Part shown: positions 46,377 to 56,636 of the stretch, in pieces | Layout: each line of letters begins with the position of its first letter | How positions within the stretch are numbered: the first letter of the stretch is position 1 | Origin: Bradyrhizobium sp. SZCCHNS1050 | GTDB lineage: Bacteria; Pseudomonadota; Alphaproteobacteria; Rhizobiales; Xanthobacteraceae | Direction: 5' to 3' | Assembly: GCF_032484785.1 (NCBI RefSeq) | Contig: NZ_JAUETR010000002.1 | Span: 372,001-436,000, forward strand | Length of the DNA: 64,000 bases | Notes under the pieces: generated by a model | What the model saw: the letters and a program-made list of their open reading frames with translations, nothing else | What the model was told of the DNA's origin: nothing | The model's database searches: none | Program-made: the position numbers and the translations under genes

Positions 46377-46406
46377 TCCCTCGGTCCTTGGCCGGGGGAT
46401 TTTTTT
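46377..46406 (+). terminator. Intrinsic terminator of tolC
   Basis: Stem TCCCTCGG/CCGGGGGA (8 pairs, one T-G) with a 7-base loop, followed by seven T. It lies 23 bases after the tolC stop. The rest of the 379 bp up to popZ shows no gene. Confidence 0.85.
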
Positions 46407-46732
46407 GTGGCACATGCTGTGGTTGTGACGAATGGGCGACGCTTGACAGGCGACCTCCGTGCTCCACCGGGTTCGCGGCGGGCGTTGCTTGCATTCATTT
46501 GTTGCCATGACATAGCCTCAAAATGGCCGCCGAACGATTCGGACTGCGTCGGAAGTTCTTCCAAGAATAGACTCCGACATGGGCAGTATCGTTCTGTTGT
46601 TTTGCATCGATCAGGCCTTGTCCGGAGACAAGTTGGCATGCCCGTTGAGAACTCCAAGCCACTTGGATCCGGCGCCCGGGACTTTTGCGCTGAGCCGGTT
46701 CGTGCGGCAGCGTTGCTGATTTGGAGTCGGAA

Positions 46733-47470
46733 ATGACGCAGCCTGCGAAGGTCCAAGAACCCTCCATGGAGGAGATTCTGGCGTCGATCCGGCGTATCAT
46801 TGCCGACGACGAGGGTAAGCCGCCGGCGGCAGACAAGGCCGCCGCGCCGGAGCCGGTCAAGGCCGAGAAGCCGGCGGCCCCGGCTGCGAAGCCGGTAATG
46901 AACGACATCCCACCTTCAAAGATCGCTGCTGCGGCTCCCGCCAAGCCCGCACCTCCGCCTCCCGCGCCGCCGGCGGCGTCCGCAAGCAACAACCAGGATG
47001 ACATTGACGCATTGCTGGCGGGTTTGGATGAAACGACTCCGGTCGCAGAGGTTCGGCCGGCAGAACCCGAGCCCGAACCTGAAGTACTCGAGTTGACCGA
47101 CGACATGGCAGTGGCCCCACCGACTCCAGCGCCAGCCCCCGCCGCGGCATCCTTCCGAAAGGTGGATCCGCGGGACGATATCGAGTTCATCGAGGCCGGG
47201 CGGCTCAATCAGAAGGCTGCCAGCTTCGAGTCCGCGTTCGAGCAAGTCACACCGAAGCAGCCGATCCTGGCCCCATCGACGGTGAACGCCGTCGAATCGG
47301 CGTTCAACGCGCTGGCCAATACGGTGCTGAGCAACAACGCCCGGACGCTCGAGGACCTCGTCAAGGAGATGCTGCGTCCGATGCTGAAATCGTGGCTGGA
47401 TGACAATCTTCCGGCCCTGGTGGAGCGCATCGTCAAGGCCGAGATCGAGCGCGTCTCGCGCGGCCGCTGA
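46733..47470 (+). CDS. popZ: Polar organizing protein PopZ (DUF2497)
   Basis: 245 residues from the ATG at 46733, behind GGAG. Three-part layout of PopZ: an N-terminal conserved helix EPSMEEILASIRRIIADDE that recruits client proteins, a long acidic Pro/Ala/Glu-rich disordered spacer (about 28-150), and C-terminal helices for oligomerisation containing LEDLVKEMLRPMLKSWLDDN and LPALVERIVKAEIERV. It forms polar condensates that anchor the ParB-parS centromere and signalling proteins. The position between tolC and valS is conserved in alphaproteobacteria. Confidence 0.93.
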   Translation: MTQPAKVQEPSMEEILASIRRIIADDEGKPPAADKAAAPEPVKAEKPAAPAAKPVMNDIPPSKIAAAAPAKPAPPPPAPPAASASNNQDDIDALLAGLDETTPVAEVRPAEPEPEPEVLELTDDMAVAPPTPAPAPAAASFRKVDPRDDIEFIEAGRLNQKAASFESAFEQVTPKQPILAPSTVNAVESAFNALANTVLSNNARTLEDLVKEMLRPMLKSWLDDNLPALVERIVKAEIERVSRGR

Positions 47471-47779
47471 CGCCAGGACGGCACGATCTCGTGTTCCGTT
47501 CTGGAGTGAGCCGCGGCGGGCGGTAGACGCTATCCGTCAATGTTCGCCGCTGCTGTTGACTTGGCGCGCCGCGGCGGCTTTCTAGCCCTGTCAAGCTGAT
47601 CCCTGCCGGACGGATCGAGAGGGCTCTTCCGGGAGCGCGGTCCGCGGTCGGACATCAGTCCGAAAACAGCCCAAGCACCAACAGCTTGCGCGAGCTTTTT
47701 CAGGTCGTGTCACAAAAGGCCCGGACGAGTTCCGCGACATCCCGAATTGGACAGCCGGCCCCGCGCCGCTGGAAATGCC
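47471..47779. other. popZ-valS intergenic region
   Basis: 309 bp. I looked for a T-box or other aminoacyl-tRNA-synthetase leader and see none. A TTGACT (47557) with GC-rich spacer is a weak -35 candidate. Nothing else is recognised. Confidence 0.4.
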
Positions 47780-50644
47780 ATGATCGATAAGAATTATCAG
47801 CCCACCGATCTCGAAGGTCGCATGTCCCTGGTCTGGGAGGATGCCCGCGCGTTCTCCGCCGGTCGCCCCGATCGGCGCAATGCGGATCCCTTCACCATCG
47901 TGATCCCGCCGCCGAACGTGACCGGCTCGCTGCACATGGGGCACGCGCTCAACAACACGCTGCAGGACATCCTGTGCCGTTTCGAGCGCATGCGCGGCCG
48001 CGACGTGCTGTGGCAGCCGGGCACTGACCATGCGGGCATCGCGACCCAGATGGTGGTCGAGCGTCAGCTGATGGAGCGCCAGCAGCCCGGCCGCCGCGAG
48101 ATGGGCCGCGAAAAGTTCCTTGCGCGCGTCTGGCAGTGGAAGGACGAGAGCGGCGGCACCATCATCAACCAGCTCAAGCGCCTCGGCGCCTCCTGCGACT
48201 GGGGCCGCGAGCGCTTCACCATGGACGAGGGCCTGTCCAAGGCCGTCGTGAAGGTGTTCGTCGAGCTGCACCGCGCCGGCCTGATCTACAAGGACAAACG
48301 GCTGGTCAACTGGGACCCGAAGCTCCTGACCGCGATCTCCGACCTCGAGGTGCAGCAGATCGAGGTCAAGGGCAATCTCTGGTACCTGCGCTATCCGATC
48401 GAGGGCACGACGTTCAGCCCCGAGGATCCCACGAGCTTCATCGTGGTCGCCACCACGCGTCCCGAGACCATGCTCGGCGACAGCGCGGTCGCGGTGCATC
48501 CGGACGACGAACGCTATCAGCATCTCGTCGGCAAGCGCGTGATCCTGCCGCTGGTCGGCCGTGAGATCCCGATCGTCGCCGATACCTATTCCGATCCTGA
48601 GAAGGGCACCGGCGCAGTCAAGATCACGCCGGCGCACGACTTCAACGATTTCGAGGTCGGCCGCCGCCACGGCCTGCCGCAGATCAGCATTCTCGATCGC
48701 GAAGGCTGCATCGCGCTGGTCGACAACGAGGACTATCTGCGCGGCTTGCCTGAGGGCTCCGAGGAGTTTGCCAGGGAGTTCCACGGCATCGAGCGTTTTG
48801 CTGCGCGCAAGAAGATCCTGGAGCGGCTGGAGTCCTTCGGCTTCCTCGAGCGCGTCGAGCCGAACACGCACATGGTGCCGCATGGCGACCGCTCCGGTGT
48901 CGTCATCGAGCCGTACCTCACGGACCAGTGGTACGTCGACGCAAAGACCCTGGCGCAGCCGGCGATCGCAGCCGTCAGGTCGGGCGCGACGACGTTCGTG
49001 CCGCGCAACTGGGAGAAGACCTATTTCGACTGGATGGAGAACATCCAGCCCTGGTGCATTTCGCGCCAGCTGTGGTGGGGCCACCAGATCCCGGCCTGGT
49101 ACGGGCCCGACGGCAAGGTGTTTGTCGCCGAGACCGAGGAAGAGGCGGTGTCCAACGCACTCGGCTACTACGTCGAGCAGGAGGTCATCACGGCCGAGCA
49201 GGGGCGGGAGATGGCGCTCGACCGCAACAAGCGCGACGGCTTCATCACACGTGACGAGGACGTGCTCGACACCTGGTTCTCCTCGGCGCTGTGGCCGTTC
49301 TCGACGCTCGGCTGGCCCGACGCCACGCCGGAGGTGAAGCGCTACTACCCGACCAACGTGCTGGTCACCGGCTTCGACATCATCTTCTTCTGGGTCGCCC
49401 GCATGATGATGATGGGCATCCACTTCATGAAGGAGGTGCCGTTCTCGACCGTCTACATCCATGCGCTCGTCCGCGACGAGAAGGGCGCCAAGATGTCGAA
49501 GTCGAAAGGCAACGTCATCGATCCGCTCGCGCTGATCGACGAGCACGGCGCCGACGCGCTGCGCTTCACGCTGGCCGCGATGGCGGCGCAGGGCCGCGAC
49601 ATCAAGCTGTCGACCCAGCGCGTCGACGGCTACCGCAAGTTCGCCAACAAGCTCTGGAACGCCAGCCGCTTCGCCGAGATGAACGGCTGCACCGTGCCGG
49701 ACGGCTTCGATCCGGCCGCTGCGAAGGAGACGCTGAACCGCTGGATCGCCCACGAGGCCGCCGCCGCGACGCGCGAGGTCACCGAGGCGCTGGAGGCGTA
49801 TCGCTTCAACGACGCGGCCAATGCGATCTACCGCTTCGTCTGGGATGTCTATTGCGACTGGTATGTCGAGCTCTCCAAGCCGACGTTGCTCGGCGAGGAC
49901 GGCCCGGCCAAAGCCGAGACCCGTGCCATGGTCGCCTGGGCGCGCGACGAGATCCTCAAGCTCCTGCATCCCTTCATGCCCTTCATCACCGAGGCGCTGT
50001 GGGAGTCGACCGCCAAGCGCGACAGTCTGCTGACCCTGTCGCCCTGGCCGCACCGCACCGACAGGCCGACGGTCGCCGAGATCGCCGCGCTGTCGGCCGC
50101 CAGCTTCGGCGATCCCCTGGTGCCGCCGATGCTGGTGTCGTTCGACGCCGCCAGCTTCAAGGACGAGGCCGCCGAGGCCGAGATCGGCTGGGTGGTCGAT
50201 CTCGTTACCGCGATCCGCTCGGTCCGCGCCGAGATGAACATCCCGCCGGCGACTCTGATGCCGCTCGCGCTCGTCGCTGCCTCCGCCGAGACGAGGGAGC
50301 GCGCACCGCGCTGGAGCGAGGTCATCAAGCGCCTTGCGCGTCTCTCCGACATCTCCTTCGCCGATACGGCGCCCGAAGGCTCCGCCCAGCTCGTCGTGCG
50401 CGGCGAGGTCGCCGCGCTGCCGCTCAAGGGCGTCGTCGATCTCGCCGCCGAGCGCACCCGCCTTGGAAAGGAAATCGCCAAGGCCGAGGCCGATATCGAG
50501 CGCGTCGACAAGAAGCTCGGCAACGAGAAGTTCGTCGCCAACGCGCCCGAGGAACTGGTCGAGGAGGAGAAGGAAAAGCGCGAGGCGGCATTGGCGCGCA
50601 AGGCCAAGTTCCAGGAGGCGTTGTCGCGGCTTCAGGGCGCGTGA
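47780..50644 (+). CDS. valS: Valyl-tRNA synthetase
   Basis: 954 residues, class Ia synthetase. The HIGH-type motif is in [14 protein letters not shown] (about 46-59), the editing domain contains [17 protein letters not shown] and [11 protein letters not shown], and KMSKS is intact at Lys571 ([12 protein letters not shown]). The anticodon-binding region is followed by the C-terminal coiled coil (about 890-954, [19 protein letters not shown]) that identifies ValS and separates it from IleS and LeuS. It charges tRNA-Val and hydrolyses mischarged threonine. ATG at 47780 chosen for conservation of the N-terminus. Confidence 0.97.
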   Translation: MIDKNYQPTDLEGRMSLVWEDARAFSAGRPDRRNADPFTIVIPPPNVTGSLHMGHALNNTLQDILCRFERMRGRDVLWQPGTDHAGIATQMVVERQLMERQQPGRREMGREKFLARVWQWKDESGGTIINQLKRLGASCDWGRERFTMDEGLSKAVVKVFVELHRAGLIYKDKRLVNWDPKLLTAISDLEVQQIEVKGNLWYLRYPIEGTTFSPEDPTSFIVVATTRPETMLGDSAVAVHPDDERYQHLVGKRVILPLVGREIPIVADTYSDPEKGTGAVKITPAHDFNDFEVGRRHGLPQISILDREGCIALVDNEDYLRGLPEGSEEFAREFHGIERFAARKKILERLESFGFLERVEPNTHMVPHGDRSGVVIEPYLTDQWYVDAKTLAQPAIAAVRSGATTFVPRNWEKTYFDWMENIQPWCISRQLWWGHQIPAWYGPDGKVFVAETEEEAVSNALGYYVEQEVITAEQGREMALDRNKRDGFITRDEDVLDTWFSSALWPFSTLGWPDATPEVKRYYPTNVLVTGFDIIFFWVARMMMMGIHFMKEVPFSTVYIHALVRDEKGAKMSKSKGNVIDPLALIDEHGADALRFTLAAMAAQGRDIKLSTQRVDGYRKFANKLWNASRFAEMNGCTVPDGFDPAAAKETLNRWIAHEAAAATREVTEALEAYRFNDAANAIYRFVWDVYCDWYVELSKPTLLGEDGPAKAETRAMVAWARDEILKLLHPFMPFITEALWESTAKRDSLLTLSPWPHRTDRPTVAEIAALSAASFGDPLVPPMLVSFDAASFKDEAAEAEIGWVVDLVTAIRSVRAEMNIPPATLMPLALVAASAETRERAPRWSEVIKRLARLSDISFADTAPEGSAQLVVRGEVAALPLKGVVDLAAERTRLGKEIAKAEADIERVDKKLGNEKFVANAPEELVEEEKEKREAALARKAKFQEALSRLQGA

Positions 50645-50659
50645 CGTAGTCCTCTCTCC

Positions 50660-50745
50660 TTCGTCATTCCGGGGCGATGCGAAGCATCGAACCTGGAATC
50701 TCGAGATTCCGGGTCTGGTCCTTCGGACCATCCCGGAACGACGGC
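50660..50745. repeat. Intergenic palindromic repeat after valS
   Basis: The element starts TCGTCATTCCGGGGCGATGC and ends CATCCCGGAACGACGG, with inner hairpins GATGCGAAGCATC, ATCTCGAGAT and GGTCCTTCGGACC. It fills the gap between the convergent valS and glycosylase genes and could act as a bidirectional transcription barrier. Confidence 0.75.
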
Positions 50746-50752
50746 CGGCGGC

Positions 50753-51376
50753 TTAGCGCGGAAACCGCTTGCTCACGAACCTAGAGCCCTTGAGCCCGAA
50801 CCGCCACGGCAGCTCGACCGCCTTGGTGATGCCGATGCGGACGCCGGTGACGATCTCTACATCCTCAGGTCGGGCGAACAGCTCGATCGGTAGAGCATCC
50901 AGCGCCAGGCCATTATGGGCGATCGTGATCCCCATCGCCTCGGTCAGCTTGCCCGGCCCCGAGCATAGTGCCTTGACATCCTCCAGCCCGCGCCGCCGCC
51001 GCATCTCGTCGATCCCGAAGGTCGGCTCGATCGCCCGGATCAGGACCGCGCTCGCCGAGCCCTCCACCTCGCAGACGAAGTTCATGCACCAGTGAATGCC
51101 GTAGGAGCGGTAGACGTAGGCGAAACCGGGCGGGCCGAACATCACCTGGTTGCGCGGTGTCGGGCCCCGGAACGAATGCGCCGCGGGGTCGGTGTGGTGA
51201 TAGGCCTCGACCTCGACGATGGTCCCGCCGACGCCGTCGACCAGAAAGGTCGCCCCGATCAGCTCCGGCGCCACCGCGAGCACCTCGCGGGCGAAGAACG
51301 CCCGCGTCAGCCGCTTGGCCGCAGCATTGCGCCGGGGCCGTGAAACCCCGGGGGCTTTTGCCGGTTTTTGCGCCAT
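50753..51376 (-). CDS. mpg: DNA-3-methyladenine glycosylase (AAG/MPG family)
   Basis: 207 residues from the ATG at 51376. AAG-fold motifs: [15 protein letters not shown], the catalytic region [24 protein letters not shown] (Glu in VEVEAY), [21 protein letters not shown], and [13 protein letters not shown]. It removes alkylated purines and hypoxanthine from DNA in base excision repair. The frame extends further upstream but the extension is not conserved and approaches divergent lipA. N-terminal basic stretch ([11 protein letters not shown]). Confidence 0.9.
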   Translation of the reverse strand: MAQKPAKAPGVSRPRRNAAAKRLTRAFFAREVLAVAPELIGATFLVDGVGGTIVEVEAYHHTDPAAHSFRGPTPRNQVMFGPPGFAYVYRSYGIHWCMNFVCEVEGSASAVLIRAIEPTFGIDEMRRRRGLEDVKALCSGPGKLTEAMGITIAHNGLALDALPIELFARPEDVEIVTGVRIGITKAVELPWRFGLKGSRFVSKRFPR

Positions 51377-51511
51377 TCTCAAGGAAATCCGCCGTGCTGA
51401 GCGCTGTTCCGCGCTGCCCATATCTGCCATGCCCTGGTATCCTCGGCCAGCCGGTTGCGGCGCGCCGCGGCACGGAATAGCTAGGGCGCAACAGAGGTTT
51501 GTGCGAATCCC

Positions 51512-52471
51512 ATGGTCACCATCGTCGACATCAACGCGAACACGCCGCTGCGCCCCCGCCACCCCGAGAAGGCGAACCGGCCGGACTCGATCTCGCCGGC
51601 GAAGCCTGCCTGGATCCGCGTCAAGGCGCCGACCACCCGCGGCTACGCCGACACCCGCAACATCGTGCGCGAGAACGGCCTCGTCACCGTATGCGAGGAG
51701 GCCGGCTGCCCGAATATCGGCGAGTGCTGGGACAAGAAGCACGCCACCTTCATGATCATGGGCGACACCTGCACGCGGGCCTGCGCCTTCTGCAACGTCA
51801 AGACCGGCCTGCCCGAGGCGCTCGACGCCGGCGAGCCGGAGCACGTCGCGGAGGCGACCTTCAAGCTCGGCCTCGCCCATGTCGTCGTCACCTCGGTCGA
51901 CCGCGACGATCTCGCCGACGGCGGAGCCGGCCATATCGCCGCGACCATCCGCGCCATCCGCGCGAAATGTCCGACCACCACGATCGAGGTGCTGACGCCC
52001 GACTTCCTGCGCAAGGACGGCGCGCTGGAGCAGGTCGTCGCCGCCAAGCCCGACGTCTTCAACCACAATCTCGAGACCGTGCCATCGCGCTACCTCTCGG
52101 TTCGGCCCGGCGCGCGCTACTTCCACTCGATCCGGCTGCTGCAGCGGGTCAAGGAGATCGACCCCACCATCTTCACCAAGTCCGGCATCATGGTTGGCCT
52201 CGGCGAGGAGCGCCACGAGGTGCTGCAGGTGATGGACGACCTCCGCTCGGCCGAGGTCGATTTCCTCACCATCGGGCAGTATCTGCAGCCGACGAGGAAG
52301 CACCACGCCGTGATGCGCTTCGTCACGCCGGAGGAGTTCTCCGGCTATGAGACCGTCGCCTACACCAAGGGTTTCCTGATGGTGTCGGCGAGCCCGCTCA
52401 CGCGCTCCTCGCACCACGCCGGCGAGGATTTCGCCAAGCTGAAGGCCGCGCGCGAAGCCATGGCGCGCTGA
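51512..52471 (+). CDS. lipA: Lipoyl synthase
   Basis: 319-residue radical-SAM enzyme. The auxiliary cluster ligands [12 protein letters not shown] and the radical-SAM motif CTRACAFC are both complete, and the C-terminal [11 protein letters not shown] carries the conserved serine ligand (RSSYHAD type). It inserts two sulfurs into octanoyl groups of E2 proteins. It is followed after 10 bp by a RatA/COQ10-type gene, a pairing usual in Rhizobiales. Confidence 0.97.
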   Translation: MVTIVDINANTPLRPRHPEKANRPDSISPAKPAWIRVKAPTTRGYADTRNIVRENGLVTVCEEAGCPNIGECWDKKHATFMIMGDTCTRACAFCNVKTGLPEALDAGEPEHVAEATFKLGLAHVVVTSVDRDDLADGGAGHIAATIRAIRAKCPTTTIEVLTPDFLRKDGALEQVVAAKPDVFNHNLETVPSRYLSVRPGARYFHSIRLLQRVKEIDPTIFTKSGIMVGLGEERHEVLQVMDDLRSAEVDFLTIGQYLQPTRKHHAVMRFVTPEEFSGYETVAYTKGFLMVSASPLTRSSHHAGEDFAKLKAAREAMAR

Positions 52472-52481
52472 TCGAGACGAG

Positions 52482-52955
52482 ATGCCGAGATTTTCCAACA
52501 AGCGGCGCGTGCCGCACACGGCCGAGCAGATGTTCGACCTCGTCGCCGATGTCGAGCGCTATCCGGAGTTCGTGCCGCTGTGCGAGAAGCTGGTGGTGCG
52601 CCAGCGCAGCCAGAAGCCTGACGGCATCGAGGTCGTCGTCGCCGACATGACGGTGTCGTTCAAGCTCGTGAAGGAGACCTTCACCAGCCGGGTTACGCTG
52701 GATCGGGCCAAGCGCAACATCCTGGTCGAGTATGTCAGCGGGCCGTTCTCCAGCCTGGAAAACCGCTGGAGCTTCGAGCCGCGCGAGCAGGGCGCCTGCG
52801 AGGTGACGTTCTTCATCGCCTATGAGTTCAAGAGCCGTATGATGGCGATGCTGATGGGCTCGATGTTCGACACCATCTTCGCGCGCATGTCGGCGGCGTT
52901 CGAAAAGCGCGCCGATGCGATCTACGGCCGCAAGCCAGCGGTGTCGTCGACGTAA
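52482..52955 (+). CDS. RatA/COQ10-type START-domain protein (ubiquinone-binding)
   Basis: 157 residues of the polyketide cyclase/SRPBCC fold: start [59 protein letters not shown], and the C-terminal amphipathic helix [22 protein letters not shown]. Homologues include mitochondrial COQ10, a ubiquinone-binding protein, and E. coli RatA; the first role is likelier in a respiring alphaproteobacterium. Translated with lipA. Confidence 0.88.
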   Translation: MPRFSNKRRVPHTAEQMFDLVADVERYPEFVPLCEKLVVRQRSQKPDGIEVVVADMTVSFKLVKETFTSRVTLDRAKRNILVEYVSGPFSSLENRWSFEPREQGACEVTFFIAYEFKSRMMAMLMGSMFDTIFARMSAAFEKRADAIYGRKPAVSST

Positions 52956-52995
52956 GTCTTTCTCCATGTCTTCCAGTGGTAGACGATAGAGGGCG

Positions 52996-53178
52996 CCTCA
53001 CCCTCCGTCGTCATCCCCGCGAAAGCGGGGATCCATAACCACAGGACTGCTTGTGGCGGCAGGCAGGTAACTCCGAGCTCGTCTCACCACATCTGCTGCG
53101 GCGTATGGATCCCGGGTCGGCGCCTCCGCGGCGCGTTGCGCCGCTGCGGCTTGCCCGGGATGACAGCGGAGGGTGAGG
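52996..53178. repeat. 183-bp element with 12-bp terminal inverted repeats
   Basis: Perfect 12-bp ends CCTCACCCTCCG (52996) and CGGAGGGTGAGG (53167). Inside are CATCCCCGCGAAAGCGGGGATCC and a GGATCCCGGGT...CCCGGGATGAC pair. It has no coding content. The form (short perfect ends, internal hairpins) is that of a MITE or composite REP element. Positions 53179-53329 up to the receptor gene show nothing further. Confidence 0.8.
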
Positions 53179-53329
53179 CTGGCGGCCTGCCAACTCACAG
53201 CAAGTTGCACCCACGAAGCCGTGGCCAGCGCAACTTGGCTTCAAAATCCTATCCACGCTTCAAACAGCTGCTCCGCGACATCGCCGCGGAGCCGTTCTGA
53301 TCGCGGACACGTCGAGCCGCGACCGAAAC

Positions 53330-54592
53330 CTACGCCGCCTGCACGGCGGTCAAAAAGTCCTTCACCTTGCCGCGCAGCTCGTCGGCGTGCTTGGCGAGCT
53401 GGCCAGCTGCACCCAGCATCTGCCGCGCTGCGCCGCCGGCCGATTCCACCGTCTGGCTGACCGAGCCGATGTTGGTGGCGACCTCGCGGGTGCCGCTGGC
53501 GGCCTGGCTGACCGAGCGGGCGATCTCCTGCGTCGCGTGGCCCTGCTGGTCGACCGCGGTCGCAATGGTCTTGGCGATCTCGCTGATCTGGCCGATGGTG
53601 CCGCCGATGCCCTGGATCGCAGCCACCGTATCGCTGGTGGCGCGCTGCATCGCGCTGATGTGCGCGCTGATCTCGTCGGTCGCCTTGGCGGTCTGGCTCG
53701 ACAGGCTCTTCACCTCCGAGGCGACGACGGCGAAGCCGCGGCCGGCATCGCCGGCGCGGGCGGCCTCGATGGTGGCGTTCAGCGCCAGCAGGTTGGTCTG
53801 GCTCGCGATCGCGTTGATCATGTCGGTGACGGCGCCGATCTTGGCCGCAGCGTCCGCCAGGCTGTTGACGAGGTCGTTGGTGCGCGAGGACGCCTCGACC
53901 GCCTCGGCGGCGATGGTCGAGGACGTCGCGACCTGGCGGTTGATCTCGCTGACCGAGGTCGAGAGCTCCTCGGTGGCGCCGGCCACCGACTGCACGTTGG
54001 AGGAGGCGGAGTTCGACGCCGACGCCACCAGCGCCACGCGCTGCGCGGCCTGATCCGCGGTCGTGGTCAGCGAGGCCGCCGTGGTCTCGACCTCGCGCGA
54101 GGCGCCGGAGATGGCGTTGGCAATGGCACCGACGCTGGTCTCGAAATCCTTGGCGATCCGGTCGAGCGCGCGCTTCTTCTCCTCGCGCGCGGCGATGAGG
54201 TCGGAGAGGTCGCGGCGGAAGCTGATGACATAGGTCTGGCCCTCGACCTGGGTCGGCACCAGCGTGATCTGCACCAGCGCCGGGCTGCCGTCGGCGCGCT
54301 TGGTGGTCCACTCGAACGTCGCGTGGCCCTCGCGCCTCGCCTTCGCGTCCATCTCCTTCACGACATCGGCGGAACGCTTGCCGCTGGGCTGGAACTCCGG
54401 CGCCATGGTCGCCGGCGAACGCGACAGCAGGTCCTGCTTGCTGCGGAAGCCGCCGAAGCGGACCGCGGTCTCGTTGCAGGCGATGATCTTGCCGTCGGAC
54501 ATCACCAGGATGGCGTCGCGATGGCGTTCGAACAGCTCCGTCATCAGGAGGTTATGCGTGCGATCAGCCGACTTGCCGGAAAAGAAAGCCAT
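53330..54592 (-). CDS. Soluble methyl-accepting chemotaxis-type protein with PAS domain
   Basis: 420 residues without membrane helices. An N-terminal PAS/PAC sensor (about 18-130; [41 protein letters not shown]) is followed by the coiled-coil signalling domain, whose tip reads [34 protein letters not shown]. Adaptation helices are short. It probably reports an intracellular signal (redox, oxygen or a small ligand) to a CheA/CheW array. No other chemotaxis gene lies in the window, so it is an orphan receptor. Confidence 0.93.
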   Translation of the reverse strand: MAFFSGKSADRTHNLLMTELFERHRDAILVMSDGKIIACNETAVRFGGFRSKQDLLSRSPATMAPEFQPSGKRSADVVKEMDAKARREGHATFEWTTKRADGSPALVQITLVPTQVEGQTYVISFRRDLSDLIAAREEKKRALDRIAKDFETSVGAIANAISGASREVETTAASLTTTADQAAQRVALVASASNSASSNVQSVAGATEELSTSVSEINRQVATSSTIAAEAVEASSRTNDLVNSLADAAAKIGAVTDMINAIASQTNLLALNATIEAARAGDAGRGFAVVASEVKSLSSQTAKATDEISAHISAMQRATSDTVAAIQGIGGTIGQISEIAKTIATAVDQQGHATQEIARSVSQAASGTREVATNIGSVSQTVESAGGAARQMLGAAGQLAKHADELRGKVKDFLTAVQAA

Positions 54593-54699
54593 GGGGTCCC
54601 GAATCCACTGTCAGAGAAGAATGCGCGAGACGTAGCAGGACAAAATTAACCAAAACCTTTAGGCCAGGGCGGCGCGTACGATAATCGTGGGCGATCTGG

Positions 54700-55145
54700 A
54701 TGATGGGGGACGCATCGAGCGGACAGGCAGCCGCATCCTCCGCGGCGCCATCACGCCCGGGCTGTGCATCTCGATCGGCCCTCTCAGATCACGAGGGCGC
54801 AGGGAATGCCGGGAGCTCGCCGCCCCCATGGCCCGCCTGCGAAAAAAAATGCAGGCGGCAGGTACCACAGGTGCAGCCGAGACATCCCGGCATTCCCCGC
54901 GCGACGGTCTTCACGCTTATACGCAGTCTCCCCGGGGACCGGCTGTCTTGCCCCCGTGACCGGCGGATCATCATCTCCACCGGCGTGACACCAGCTTCGG
55001 GGTGTCAGGACGCTGCGACTTCACGTCCGCCAAGAGCCGTTCGTCCGCACGTCCAAGACGCGCTGCGGCCCTCGGCGGCCATCGCCTTCCCACCTCGCGT
55101 GTCGTGACGATCGCGATACGCCCCTCGTGTCGAGGCGGGATGAGG
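54700..55145. repeat. Long dispersed non-coding repeat (about 450 bp)
   Basis: GC-rich block open in several frames whose translations (DHEGAGNAGS, PGTGCLAPVTGGSS, FTLIRSLPGDR) are of the kind I know as spurious ORFs repeated in many Bradyrhizobium/Rhodopseudomonas genomes. Boundaries are approximate. None of the frames has a ribosome site or known domain, so I do not annotate genes here. Confidence 0.65.
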
Positions 55146-55446
55146 GGAGAGAAACATGAATTCTGAAAAATAGAAACGACAATATTTTCGTCGGTAGGAC
55201 TGGACAGTGAGTCGGACATTGAACGGATTGAGGAAATCAGTGTCTTGGCGCACGCCCTCGCGATGCGCTTCGATCGCAGCAAGGCACCGGAAACGGGCTC
55301 TCCGCTATTCCGCACGCCAGCTGATTTGCCCGACGGGTCGGCTAGGATGATGCTCGACGTGGTGCCCAATGATTGAAACGATGCCGATAATGACCAACGA
55401 CGAACCATCGGTCTGACCCTGCGTCAGCCAGAGAAGAAAGCATGCA
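55146..55446 (+). other. Gap with a possible 5'-truncated reading frame (55167-55376)
   Basis: A 69-codon plus-strand frame ends at TGA 55376 and has coding-like third positions (SESDIERIEEISVLAHALAM, then LFRTPADLPDGSARMM). There is no start codon at its beginning, which directly follows the dispersed repeat. It may be the tail of a gene interrupted by the repeat, or chance. Nothing else is recognised before the HD gene. Confidence 0.25.
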
Positions 55447-56004
55447 ATGTCACTCTCTCATCTCTACGACGAAGCGCTCGTCTATGCGACAAGGCTGCAC
55501 CGGACCCAATTGAGAAAGGGCAGCAACGTACCCTACATCGCGCATCTGCTGAGCGTCTCCAGCCGCGTGCTGTCGGCGGGCGGCAGCGAGGTGCAGGCCA
55601 TCGCGGGCCTGTTGCATGACGCCGCCGAGGACCAGGGCGGGCAGGCCACGCTGGATGAGATCCGCCGGCGTTTTGGCGATGGCGTCGCCGGGATCGTCGC
55701 GGACTGCACGGATTCCTGGGTCGATCCGAAGCCCGAATGGCGCCCGCGGAAGGAAGCCTATCTCGCCCGGCTGCCGCTCAAGCCGGTGTCATCGCTGCTG
55801 GTCTCGCTCGCCGACAAGGTTGACAACGCGGAAGCGATCGCGAGCGACCTTGATGAGGTCGGCGACGTCGTGTGGCAACGCTTCACCGGTGGAAGGGATG
55901 GCACGATCTGGTATTACCGCACGCTGAGCCGGATTTTCGATGAGGCTCTGCCTGGACCGTTGGCGCGGCAACTTGCGCGGACCGTCGGTGCTTTTCCGTC
56001 CTGA
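55447..56004 (+). CDS. HD-domain phosphohydrolase (SpoT/MESH-like)
   Basis: 185 residues. HD-family residues are in register: HRTQLRKGSNVPYIAHLL (His and the Arg-Lys-Gly pattern of ppGpp hydrolases), the metal-binding HD in LLHDAAED, and SLADKVDNAEA with the distal Asp. The domain resembles the small alarmone hydrolases, cut to the hydrolase part alone with no synthetase or TGS/ACT domains. The true substrate could be ppGpp or another nucleotide. Stands alone, 40 bp before a probable promoter. Confidence 0.8.
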   Translation: MSLSHLYDEALVYATRLHRTQLRKGSNVPYIAHLLSVSSRVLSAGGSEVQAIAGLLHDAAEDQGGQATLDEIRRRFGDGVAGIVADCTDSWVDPKPEWRPRKEAYLARLPLKPVSSLLVSLADKVDNAEAIASDLDEVGDVVWQRFTGGRDGTIWYYRTLSRIFDEALPGPLARQLARTVGAFPS

Positions 56005-56047
56005 GCAAATTTGGGGGAGGCCGCTCGGCCTCGCATCCATTCGATGG

Positions 56048-56076
56048 ATGACAACCTCAGATGGATCGGCTATAGA
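56048..56076 (+). promoter_or_regulatory. Probable sigma-70 promoter of the leader RNA
   Basis: ATGACA (56048-56053), 17-base spacer, TATAGA (56071-56076). Transcription would start at about 56083-56084, exactly where an ATG lies. Confidence 0.45.
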
Positions 56077-56083
56077 GCCGGCC

Positions 56084-56214
56084 ATGATCACCGCCGCCAC
56101 CCATCGTTTTGGTCGCATCACGCACCGTAGCTCGCTGGCGGCGGGAGGATCGCGCTCAATCTGACGATTTGCAGCATTTGATCCGAACAGCCGCCAGGGA
56201 CCTGGCGGCTTTTT
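56084..56214 (+). ncRNA. Candidate attenuator leader or small RNA ending in an intrinsic terminator
   Basis: A transcript from the promoter at 56048-56076 to the terminator at 56189-56214 would be about 130 nt. Its first bases form a 26-codon leaderless frame (MITAATHRFGRITHRSSLAA..., stop 56162-56164). CTGGCGGC at 56135-56142, inside that frame, is identical to the 3' arm of the terminator. It can therefore pair with the 5' arm GCCGCCAG (56189-56196) as an antiterminator. This is the geometry of transcription attenuation by leader translation; an independent sRNA is the alternative. Confidence 0.4.
56189..56214 (+). terminator. Perfect intrinsic terminator before the DUF1127-type gene
   Basis: GCCGCCAG-GGAC-CTGGCGGC followed by six T. 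It is 185 bp after the HD gene stop and 39 bp before the next start codon. Confidence 0.9.
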
Positions 56215-56252
56215 TGTTGCCGGCAGGTTCTTCATTTGAAGGGGAGCCCGCC

Positions 56253-56600
56253 ATGCCGAGCACGACCGACGATCCGAGGGTCATCGCCATCGAGGAGCGT
56301 ATGCTCCGCGGCGCCTCGCGATCGCCGGGGCTCTGCGCGCTCGGTCGTGATCCCTTGTCGCGCCATCCCATCTCGCCCAGGCCGGGCGCCAAGATCTACT
56401 ACTTGGCGCCACCGGCTCCCCATCAAAGCTTCGCCGACCTCAAGCCCGCGTCATTGTTGCGGCTCTGGTGGGAGCGCTGGCGCGAGCGCCGCCGCTTTGC
56501 CCGGGAGTTGCCGCGGATCGCCGACGAGGTGCTGCAGGACTACGGCCTGACACGCGACGAGGCGCGGCGGCTGTGCCGGCGCCCGTTCTGGCGCGCTTGA
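56253..56600 (+). CDS. DUF1127-type C-terminal domain protein, 115 aa
   Basis: ATG behind AAGGGGAG. The N-terminal 70 residues are variable (MPSTTDDPRVIAIEERML, a Pro-rich middle). The C-terminus WWERWRERRRFARELPRIADEVLQDYGLTRDEARRLC ends in RPFWRA, the Arg-rich DUF1127 signature. Such proteins influence RNA turnover and metabolism in rhizobia and agrobacteria. The intrinsic terminator 39 bp upstream implies that expression depends on readthrough or on a promoter inside that short space. Confidence 0.75.
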   Translation: MPSTTDDPRVIAIEERMLRGASRSPGLCALGRDPLSRHPISPRPGAKIYYLAPPAPHQSFADLKPASLLRLWWERWRERRRFARELPRIADEVLQDYGLTRDEARRLCRRPFWRA

Positions 56601-56636
56601 GAGCGACGCGGCGGAACGCAGGTTCTGCCACGGATC

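Noticed and set aside
47471..47779. T-box or tRNA-sensing leader before valS
   Set aside because: No specifier-loop or T-box sequence (TGGNACCGCG type) was found, and such leaders are not expected in alphaproteobacteria.
54700..55145. Several open frames of 60-145 codons on both strands
   Set aside because: They lie in a dispersed repeat, lack ribosome sites, and overlap each other in most frames.
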